Below are positions 37,201 through 49,200 of a stretch of 64,000 nucleotides of DNA, in pieces. Each line of letters starts with the position of its first letter. The first letter of the stretch is position 1. The translations under genes were made by a program, and so were the position numbers. The notes beneath the pieces are model-generated. The model was given only the letters and a program-made list of their open reading frames with translations, did no database searches and was not told the origin of the DNA. Origin of the DNA: Sinonovacula constricta (taxonomy: Eukaryota > Mollusca > Bivalvia > Cardiida > Solecurtidae); assembly GCA_007844125.1 (NCBI GenBank), contig CM017564.1, positions 26,460,494 to 26,524,493 on the forward strand, in the 5' to 3' direction.

Positions 37201-40200
37201 AAGAGACTTCTAAAGGTTGTAATTTGTTAAGGTTTATTTATTTCAGCATAGGAAACATACAATGATTTACACATAAATGTGAACAATAAAACAATAGATA
37301 CTACTTAGAAATAACAATGATACGTTTAGAAGCAGAAATAACCATGGAATGCTTCGAATATCAAGGATAACACACTAAAGTACAAACACTTATTTCCATT
37401 GTGGACTTTTGTATTGGTTGCATGACTCAGAGAGGCAAAATAATAAAAATAAATACCATTAAAAAATAAACATTGCTTGGGTTTTAAGTGACTGTCACAG
37501 TGGGTAATAGTGTACATTTTTGGGGAAAACCTGATCTACACAGTAAATTTATATAATTACAGCAGATTTTACCAAAGCTGTAATATGTAAGTAAAAAACA
37601 AAAAACACACAAAAGTATTTTTGCAAAAATTTAAAAGTTCTTCTACAAATTTTTCATTAAGAAAATTTAAATTGCAACTTTAAAGTCATTAAGTAGCTTT
37701 TAATGTGGTTAAAATGAGAGGCAAATTAATAAAAATAAATAACATTAAAAAATAAATATTGCTCGGGTATTAAGTGACTGTCACAGTGGGTATAGTGTAC
37801 AGTTTTATGGAAAAATTGATCTACACAGTAAATATATATAATTACAGCAGATTTTACCAAAGCCGTAATATGTAAGTAAAAAACAAAAAAACACACAAAA
37901 GTATTTTTGCAAAAATTTAAAAGTTCTTTTACAAACTTTTCATTAAGAAAATTTTAATTGCATTTTTAAAGTCATTAAGATGCTTTAATGTGGTTAAAAT
38001 GAGAGTAAATTGTTCTAAAGTTTGGACGCTAAAAGACAACATGATTTTGAACCAGACCCTTTAATATTAGAAAGACCATGTCCACCTCTATTTCATAAGT
38101 AAAATAATATAGCCTTGAGTCTCTACATGAATACTATATTACATGCATTAAATTGTACATTCTCATACCCATTTTCAGACATAAAGAGCTCAGACAAACT
38201 GCCAACTTTGCTCCATTTTACCTGCCAGTATGGCCTCGAAGATCTTTGTAAAAACATTGTTGAGAGTACGCCTGGAGTGGACCACGTATTGGGCATTCTG
38301 AACTGTGATGATAAAACACCGGCGGACCTGGCTGAGGAAAGTGGTCATACAGAGATGGTCGAGTACCTGGAATCTTACTATGTAAGCTTCTTTCTTGACT
38401 ACGAACATGTAGATCGCTTGTCTATTAGACCCATGCTTGGGATTCTTTGAAAAGGATCTTCAATTTTTGCTGCTGAGGCTAAAGCAAGATGCTCTTTTTA
38501 CAGTACATGTTATTGTTTGGAAAAAATAGGGTAGCAAATAATATTGGGTATTAAAAGTAATTAATTATGCATGTAAACTGCAAGTTGATTTCAATGTTAA
38601 AGCAACAATTTAGTGACTATCTTAACAGTTACCTTGGATTTGTATTCCAGCATCTCGTCTCTTATGTTTCCAACCTTACGGAGATGTATGTTCGCATGGG
38701 CAAGGAGCTGAAAGACTCTGATGGTGGTATGTTCAATCGTTTGGATATTATATTAATTGATTATAATAAAATATACTTATAACTTATTATAATAAAATCA
38801 TATTTTTACATAGATGTTTAAGAGCAACCTATTAATTTTTTTTTCTGTACAACAATTTAATTCTAGAGCAAAATCCTTTGACTCCTCCCTAAAAGCATAA
38901 CCTCTGTAGAAAGACATCTTTCAAGAGCAACAACACCAAGAACATAAACTCTCTGGATGCTGCCCCTACTCGAAGATGATTCAAGTCCACATCCATGAAA
39001 TACAACTTAACTCTACAACAACACAGCGTTAACAACTTCTGTCTAGTTTGTTACCTCTTTACAAGGATGCCTCTCTAAAGCAACACCTCTACAAAAAGGA
39101 TATTCACTCTTTCAAACTTGTATTGTCTACAATAATCTCCACAGAATAACAAATCTCTAGAAAACCCCTTTATAGAATGATACATATAGATATATATTCT
39201 TAAAGATATATTTTCTAACATATATATGAAAACTACTTCCCAAAGCACCGGACCTGGTAGCGCAATCGTTAGAGAATCGGCTCCAGGTACGGGAGGCCCC
39301 GGGTTTGATCCCGGGCCATGACATACCAAAGTCGTTAAAAATGGTAGTGGTATAGCTCCCTTGCTAACGCTCAAGCAAATATAAGGGTAGTTCCACGACT
39401 GGTTGGCCCGGTGTCGGGATAATGTGACTGGGTGTGGTATCATGCCAGGTGTTCACGGCATGCTATCACAGTGAAGGCAGCACTATATCTGCTTCAAGTG
39501 GACACCGTCTCCAGATAACTGTAAGACTGTTGGTGGGACGATAAACCCATTAAACAATAAACAAACTTCCCAAAGCATGACTTATATCAGACTGTCATAG
39601 GCATTGCTCAAGAATGATCAATTGTAGTACATTATATATTCACACAAATTCATTGTTCAGTTGTATCTAATTACCGGTAGTTAAAGTGGTTTTATCGAAA
39701 GTCTCCAGGTTAACAATTTGCATAGGTGGCTCTTTTTCAGATAACTGGAAAAAAATAACAGCCATTACATTATTGTGCTTAGTTTCAAATCAGGTTGAAT
39801 AAATTGTAAAAATAAGGAATTTTTATTTCATATAAACAGCAAAGATATCATTGAAAGAAGTAAATTCCTCTGCGATGCGTGTCATGAATTGGTCATAAGT
39901 ACTTTTTTGTCAAAACTTTAAAGTTTGATATTTTTGTCAAAAAATAAATCTTTAGTCAAAGAACACATGGTAATATAAAATATATTTTAATTATAATTTA
40001 TATTTTTATTAAATATGAAATAAATAAAAACATATCATTCAGTTTATGCAACCAGATTTGAAACTTAGCAAAAAAAAGTGATGGTCGTTATTTTTTCCAT
40101 TTATCTGAAAAAGAGCCTGGTACATGACACATATATACCGGCCGCAATAGGTCAGGTGGTAGAGCATCGGCTTGCGGATCGGGATGTCGTGGGTTCAAAC

Positions 40201-43200
40201 CCCGGCCAGGTCAAACCAAAGACTTTAAAGTTGATAGTAGTGGCTTCCCTCCTAACGCTCGGGGCTAAGGGGACAGCATTACGCCTGACTCATATCATTG
40301 TCAGTGTTTGCATATTATCAAGTGATCAGAGGTAATATCGTATTACTTTATTCATTGTAGTTTAGTAACATTTTAATTTTTTTAACAGAAGAATGATTGT
40401 GAACAGTGTCATGTTGCAAAAAAAGAAATAAAATCTCTATATATGCGATGATTAATTTTTTCATTAAAAGACTTTGTTTCTGAGATTTGACTTTGTCCTT
40501 TATTATACTGCATAAACCTATAATCCATTCACTAAGTGGTTGTACTAGTGTTTTTAACGCTTACTGTCTCTCACAGAGGATTATATTAAGATGGCGCGAG
40601 GGGAATGTTCGTATGTGGAAGGTTTCATGCCTGGGGATGACTACGAGTTTGTCAAAGGCAAAGTCAAGACATCAGGCATCCAGGAGGTCAGGGAGGAGGA
40701 AGATGTCCAGGAGGTGAAACCAGGTCAGTTTCTGCAATAGTGTGTACTTTTTGTACTTCATTTAGGGTTAATTTCTAGTAAACCTTTGTAGTTTATGTTT
40801 GTCATTGTTATCTCTCTATTAGGTATGCCCTGTTTGACCTTAACTGTGTCTTGCAGGCGCGCAACTGGGCCGTTATTTGGAAGTTACGCACAATTACAAG
40901 GGAAAATCTTTTTGTAGTAATACTTTTGAATATATATTGGGTCTTTTGTTATGAATAACAGGTAAAATACAGACATGTGAGGAACTTAACACAAAATATG
41001 AACAACTAAAATTCTGACGTGTATAAGTTTATTAATCATTTTAAACCTTTTCAACCTGATTGGTGGGGTCATAAAATTGCAAACGAACATAGAAACTTCG
41101 GAAATAAAATATATCATTCCTTACCCGGGCTAAGCATCGACTTTCTTAGTGTTTTTGGTAGCAAAGATATTTAGATCTCCAGTATCTTCCAACTTTGAAC
41201 AATTGTTATCTCCAAAAGTGGAACTCATTTCAACAGAGAAGGTAGCTCTAAAAATAATTTTGTCACAGTTATGCCTCTTTTTTTTTTTTTACTGAGAATA
41301 GATAGTTTCCACATCAGTGAAATTCCCTTATCTTGGCAGCCATCTTTGATGGTAACTTTTCATTTGATTTTCATATGAATTCTATAGAAGGGTAAATTTT
41401 ATTTTCTTGTAATTTCTTCATTTGTGGCCCAAAAATTAAAAGCTATACACCATATGAAAGCTCTTGAAATTCATATTTTGAGAATACAATATTTCTACAG
41501 TTGATAAATGCACCCAGAATTAATACACAGAAATAAATAAAACTATTGGCTCATACTTAAAAAAAGTGAACAGTGTATGATTTTCGGTTGTATTTCTTTA
41601 ACCTTTCAAACTATCAAACTATAGTTTTGATATTTAAATAACTTTATAAAAACTGTTAAATTTGATATAAAATTCAGTAAAAAGACTGAAAAATAAAAAC
41701 ACAGTGGTGAGTTTAATACAGCACATTTTTCCCAATTTCAGCCTGCATTAGCTTCTGCCCACAAAGATGGCTGTTTTAAACTGTCTTATCAGTGTTGATG
41801 ACATCACATGGAAACCATCTATTGTCTGTGTTATTGTTATGGTTCCTTACAGCTAAATTGAATTCTTCAGCACTGACGAAACTGGAGTACCCTGCATTAG
41901 AAGCTGTTGTTGGACACTTATTTATGTTTTTTTCATATCCAGTTGTGAAAACATTTATGATAAAGATAAACTAAATGTTTACAACATCACCCTATAATAA
42001 ATTGCATACTAGTTGGTAATGCTACCATATATGTCTTGCTAACTACAAAATAATAATTGGCACATTTATACTTGATAGCAATCCCTGCTCGGGTTCGGAA
42101 AATCTCAGATGCCACTGCCAATATAGAATCAACAAGCCCACATTCAGCAACTAGTCACCCTCATGACCCTGTCCTGCCCCCAGTCTTACCCAGACGTATT
42201 TCTCCTGCAACTGCCACATCTCCAGTAGTGGATAAAATGGACAGCAAGCAGTTCCTACAAGGTACATATTATTGGTGTTGAATCCTTTCTATTTTTGAAA
42301 ATTTATAAAATAGATTGTCACTGTTTTAAGAGGCATGAACACAGGTGGTCTTGTTTTGCAGGTTTAACATTCGCTGTTTTGCCTAAAAAAGAAACAACCA
42401 CCTGAACCATTACCACCACCATAACAACAACAAAAACAACAGCAGTTAAAACAACAACATATACAGAAACACTTTAAATACTACAATGAACAACATATTA
42501 GATAGTTAATATTTAACTTATTAACTTATTATGAGACTGATATTTCTAATTTTTTATTTGTCTTTGAAGTTTGGGAAATTAAAGCAGTATAATGGTTTGC
42601 AAATTATAATGTCAGTCATTAGCTACTTCAGGTAAATTTAACATTATCTGTGCACAAATATGCATCAGTCATTTATGAACAACGTTGTAGCTAAAAATAA
42701 ACAAGTATAATTTCAGCATCATATAAATGCCCTTATCTTTGTCATGGTCACTTTATATTGCCAATCATTTAACATATGAAGCAATATGCTATGTATTTCA
42801 AACTTACTGGGTACAAAAAAGTCATAACACAGGATTGGATTTTACAATTTGTCCACTTCTAATAATAATGAACTAATGTTTTGATTTGACTTGTTCTGAT
42901 AAAGAATTGATAAATAGAGGATCTGATATGAGTGTTCATTAGATACTGAAAATATTAAACAAGTTGGATGTAAAGATATGAAATGATATAATTTATAATT
43001 TTAGATAACAAGTTTAATATTTTCATTATCTAATGAACACGAATACTAAATTCTATTTATCAAATAACCAAAACAGCAGCTGTTTTTTGTTAACAATGCA
43101 TCATCTTTTTATAGTTTTAACTACCAGCCTTGACATATGTTATTCGGTTTGGGAGAAAAAATAGTTCCACTCTTTACTCGACCATTGTCCATAAAAAGGG

Positions 43201-46200
43201 AACAGATTCGTTTATAACATTATGATAATTTTGTTTTTTTAAAAATGAATATAATTATAAAAAATGAAATTGTCCAACAAATAAAATAGTGACAACAAAG
43301 TGGTCAGGAAATGACATATACGCTTCACGTACTTAATGATGTCACACTATGAGTACTAACTAGTGTGTTACCAAAAATAATGCCTGAGTGTTACCTCACG
43401 CTCGCACGGTAGGTTATGTGATAATTATAAAAGAACATTCATTTAATTGTCAATAATTATGTTTGGTTAAAAGTTGGGGACAAAGCTTTTAGAGGAGTGG
43501 CTGAAGTCTTTCAAATGTTTGTTTTACATGCATACAGTGATAAATGACAATGCCATTGCAGCCATAGACCCTGTCAATGCCATGTCAAGCGGTATGGATG
43601 AGGTAACCCAGTTGCAGATGGCCTACAAGAGGGGAGATCTGAGCGAGGAAGATGTGCTGCAGGTCTACAGGTTCTACAGAGATCTGAAGACCAGTAAGAC
43701 AGCAGCATCAAGGGAAACCTCCATGAAGGAGAGTAATGTATGTCACGTTATGTTACCACAGCATGGGCACAATGGCCATACTTCTTACAGCTAACATGAT
43801 GCTTAAGTACAATGTTTCCATAGAAGATTAAATATCTGTATTAAGTATTGACCCGAAAATATGTATGCTCTTGGAGAAAGGCTTTCATTAGCTGCAACAA
43901 AGTTGTCCACTAAATAAGGTATGTAGGTCTCAAGTGTAGACAAAGTTGTCCACTAAAATAAGGTATGTAGGTCGCAAGTAAAGACAAAGTTGTCCACTAA
44001 ATAAGGTATGTAGGTCGCAAGTAAAGACAAAGTTGTCCACTAAAATAAGGTATGTAGGTCGCAAGTGAGGACAAAGTTGTCCACTAAAATAAGGTATGTA
44101 GGTCTCAAGTGTAGACAAAGTTGTCCACTAAAATAAGGTATGTAGGTCGCAAGTAAAGACAAAGTTGTCCACTAAAATAAGGTATGTAGGTCGCAAGTGA
44201 GGACAAAGTTGTCCACTAAAATAAGGTATGTAGGTCTCAAGTGTAGACAAAGTTGTCCACTAAAATAAGGTATGTAGGTCGCAAGTAAAGACAAAGTTGT
44301 CCACTAAAATAAGGTATGTAGGTCGCAAGTAAAGACAAAGTTGTCCACTAAATAAGGTATGTAGGTCTCAAGAGTAGACAAAGTTGTCCACTAAAATAAG
44401 GTATGTAGGTCGCAAGTGAGGACAAAGTTGTCCACTAAAATAAGGTATATAGGTCGCAAGTGAAGGCAAAGTTGTCCTCTAAATAAGGTATGTAAGTCTC
44501 AAGTAGAGACTTGTATTTTGCACAATTTAATATGCATATTAATTTCAGGTTGAGAAACTTGCCCCCATCAAGTACCGGTGCTTGACTGTCTCATATTTAC
44601 ATCACTCTTAATGAACATTTTTTTCTAAAAAATAACAGAACTTTTTATTTTACTTTAAACCGAAATAAAAATGTTTCTGGTTTATTGTGCTAACAATAGT
44701 TTGTGGTTTATTGTGCTGACATTGGTTTGTTTGTGGTTATGCTTACAATGACTTGTCTGTGGTTTATTATGCTTACAATGATTTGTCTGTGGTTTATTGT
44801 GCTGACAATGGTTTGTCTGTGGTTATTGTGCTTACAATGACTTGTCTGTGGTTTATTGTGCTTGCAATGATTTGTCTGTGGTTTATTGTGCTGACAATGG
44901 TTTGTCTGTGGTTATCGTGTTTACAATGATTTGTCTGTGGTTTATTGTGCTTACAATGACTTGTCTGTGGTTATCGTGCTTACAATGATTTGTCTGTGGT
45001 TTATTGTGCTTACAATGGTTTGTCTGTGGTTTATTGTGCTTACAATGGTTTGTCTGTGGTTATCGTGCTTACAATGACTTGTCTGTGGTTATCGTGCATA
45101 CAATGACTTGTCTGTGGTTTATTGTGCTTTCAATGACTTGTCTGTGGTTATTGTGCTTTCAATGACTTGTCTGTGGTTATTGTGCTGACAATGACTTGTC
45201 TGTGGTTTATTGTGGTGACAATGGTTTGTCTGTGGTTATCGTGCTTACAATGACTTGTCTGTGTTTTATTGTGCTTACAATGACTTGTCTTTGGTTATGG
45301 TGCTTACAATGACTTGTCTGTGGTTTATTGTGCTGACAATGGTTTGTCTGTGGTTTATTGTGCTTACAATGACTTGCCTGTGGTTTATTGTGCTTACAAT
45401 GGTTTGTCTGTGGTTTATTGTGCTCACAATGACTTGTCTGTGGTTATCGTGCTTACAATGACTTGTCTGTGGTTTATTGTGCTGACAATGGTTTGTCTGT
45501 GGTTATCGTGCTTACAATGATTTGTCTGTGGTTTATTGTGCTTACAATGGTTTGTCTGTGGTTTATTGTGCTTACAATGGTTTGTCTGTGGTTATCGTGC
45601 TTACAATGACTTGTCTGTGGTTTATTGTGCTTTCAATGACTTGTCTGTGGTTATTGTGCTTTCAATGACTTGTCTGAGGTTATTGTGCTTACAATGACTT
45701 GTCTGTGGTTTATTGTGCTGACAATGACTTGTCTGTGGTTATTGTGCTTACAATGACTTGTCTGTGGTTTATTGTGCTGACAATGGTTTGTCTGTGATTT
45801 ATTGTGCTGACAATGATTTGTCTGTGGTTTATTGTGCTGACAATGGTTTGTCTGTGGTTATCGTGCTTACAATGACTTGTCTGTGGTTTATTGTGCTTAC
45901 AATGACTTGTCTGTGGTTTATTGTGCTTACAATGGTTTGTCTGTGGTTTATTGTGCTTACAATGACTTGTCTGTGGTTTATCGTGCTTACAATAACTTGT
46001 CTGTGGTTATTGTGCTGACAATGACTTGTCTGTGATTTATTGTGCTGACAATGGTTTGTCTGTGGTTTATTGTGCGGACAATTATTTGTCTGTGGTTTAT
46101 TGTGCTGACAATGACTTGTCTGTGGTGTATTGTGCTGACAATGACTTGTCTGTGGTGTATTGTGCTGACAATGACTTGTCTGTGGTTATTGTGCTGACAA

Positions 46201-49200
46201 TGATTTGTCTGTGGTTATTGTGCTGACAATTATTTGTCTGTGGTTTATTGTGCTGACAATTATTTGTCTGTGATTTATTGTGCTTACAATGACTTGTCTG
46301 TGGTTTATTATGCTGACAATGGTTTGTCTGTGATTTATTGTGCTGACAATGATTTGTCTGTGGTTTATTGTGCTTACAATGATTTGTCTGTGGTTATTGT
46401 GCTTACAGTGATTTGTCTGTGGTTTATTGTGCTTACAATGATTTGTCTGTGGTTTATTGTGCTTACAATGACTTGTCTGTGGTTGATTGTGCTTACAATG
46501 GTTTGTCTGTGGTTTATTGTGCTTGCAATGATTTGTCTGTGGTTTATTGTGCTGACAATGGTTTGTCTGTGGTTATCGTGCTTACAATGACTTGTCTGTG
46601 GTTTATTGTGATTACAATGACTTGTCTGTGGTTATCGTGCTTACAATGATTTGTCTGTGGTTTATTGTGCTTACAATGGTTTGTCTGTGGTTTATTGTGC
46701 TTACAATGGTTTGTCTGTGGTTTATTGTGCTTACAATGGTTTGTCTGTGGTTATCGTGCTTACAATGACTTGTCTGTGTTTTATTGTGCTTACAATGGTT
46801 TGTCTGTGGTTTATTGTGCTGACAATTATTTGTCTGTGGTTTATTGTGCTGACAATGGTTTGTCTGTGGTTATTGTGCTTACAATGACTTGTCTGTGGTT
46901 TATTGTGCTGACAATTATTTGTCTGTGGTTTATTGTGCTGACAATGGTTTGTCTGTGGTTATTGTGCTTACAATGACTTGTCTGTGGTTTATTGTGCTGA
47001 CAATTATTTGTCTGTGGTTTATTGTGCTGACAATGATTTGTCTGTGGTTTATTGTGCTTACAATGATTTGTCTGTGGTTATTGTGCTTACAGTGATTTGT
47101 CTGTGGTTTATTGTGCTTACAATGGTTTGTCTGTGGCTTATTGTGCTTACAATGATTTGTCTGTGGTTTATTGTGCTTATAATGATTTGTCTGTGGTTTA
47201 TTGTGATTACAATGACTTGTCTGTGGTTATCGTGCTTACAATAACTTGTCTGTGGTTATTGTGCTGACAATGACTTGTCTGTGATTTATTGTGCTGACAA
47301 TGGTTTGTCTGTGGTTTATTGTGCGGACAATTATTTGTCTGTGGTTTATTGTGCTGACAATTATTTGTCTGTGGTTTATTGTGCTTACAATTATTTGTCT
47401 GAGGTTTATTGTGCTGACAATTATTTGTCTGTGATTTATTGTGCTGACAATGATTTGTCTGTGGTTTATTGTGCTGACAATTATTTGTCTGAGGTTTATT
47501 GTGCTGACAATTATTTGTCTGTGGTTTATTGTGCTGACAATTATTTGTCTGTGGTTTATTGTGCTGACAATTATTTGTCTGTGGTTTATTGTGCTGACAA
47601 TTATTTGTCTGTGGTTTATTGTGCTGACAGTGGTTCTATCCTATCGAGTGCTGCTATTAGGAAGGTATGTTTAAGTTCTAAAATCTGAAGAATGAGCGTT
47701 TATCATTAAATGTCACATCTATTAAAGAATGCATTTATTAACAAGAAATTCTTTTGCAGATGGAGCTGAAGAAGTTTAAAGAAAAAAATGCAAAACTTAT
47801 GAGCAAGGTCAAGCCTAAAGGCTATCGATTCTTCTCCAAGAAAAAAAAGGATCCAGAGATGAAAATCCAAGTAAGTAGTTAACATGAGTTTAGCTGTAAA
47901 TATTCTAATGAACGTAACTGAACATGGATGTGGAATTTAGTCTGTTTACTGACCGGTGAAATGACCGGTGAAATGACCGGTGAAATGACCGGTGAAATGA
48001 CGGATGAAATGACTGGTGAAATGACTGGTGAAATGACCGGTGAAATGACCGGTGAAATGACCAGTGAAATGACTGGTGAAATGACCGGTGAAATGACCGG
48101 TGAAATGACTGGTGAAATGACTGGTGAAATGACTGGTGAAATGACTGGTCAAATGACCGGTGAAATGACCGGTGAAATGACCGGTGAAATGACCGGTGAA
48201 ATGACCGGTCAAATGACCAGTGAAATGACTGGTGAAATGACCGGTGAAATGACCGGTGAAATGACCGGTGAAATGACTGGTGAAATGACTGGTGAAATGA
48301 CCGGTCAAATGACCGGTGAAATGACTGGTGAAATGACCGGTGAAATGACCGGTCAAATGACCGGTGAAATGACCGGTCAAATGACCGGTGAAATGACCGG
48401 TCAAATGACCGGTGAAATGACCGGTGAAATGACCGGTGAAATGACTGGTGAAATGACCGGTGAAATGACCGGTGAAATGACCGGTGAAATGACTGGTCAA
48501 ATGACTGGTCAAATGACTGGTCAAATGACTGGTGAAATGACCGGTGAAATGACTGGTGAAATGACTGGTGAAATGACCGGTGAAATGACCAGTGAAATGA
48601 CTGGTGAAATGACTGGTGAAATGACCAGTGAAATGACTGGTGAAATGACTGGTGAAATGACTGGTGAAATGACTGGTGAAATGACCGGTGAAATGACCGG
48701 TGAAATGACCAGTGAAATGACTGGTGAAATGACCGGTGAAATGACCGGTGAAATGGTCAAATGACTGGTCAAATGACCGGTGAAATGACCGGTGAAATGA
48801 CCGGTGAAATGACCGGTGAAATGACTGGTGAAATGACTGGTCAAATGACTAGTCAAATGACTGGTGAAATGACCGGTGAAATGACCGGTCAAATGACCAG
48901 TGAAATGACTGGTGAAATGACCGGTGAAATGACCGGTGAAATGACTGGTGAAATGACTGGTGAAATGACTGGTGAAATGACCGGTCAAATGACCGGTGAA
49001 ATGACTGGTGAAATGACCGGTGAAATGACTGATGAAATGACCGGTGAAATGACCGGTGAAATGACCGGTGAAATGACCGGTGAAATGACCGGTGAAATGA
49101 CCGGTGAAATGACCGGTGAAATGACCGGTGAAATGACCGGTGAAATGACCGGTGAAATGACTGGTGAAATGACTGGTCAAATGACTGGTGAAATGACCGG

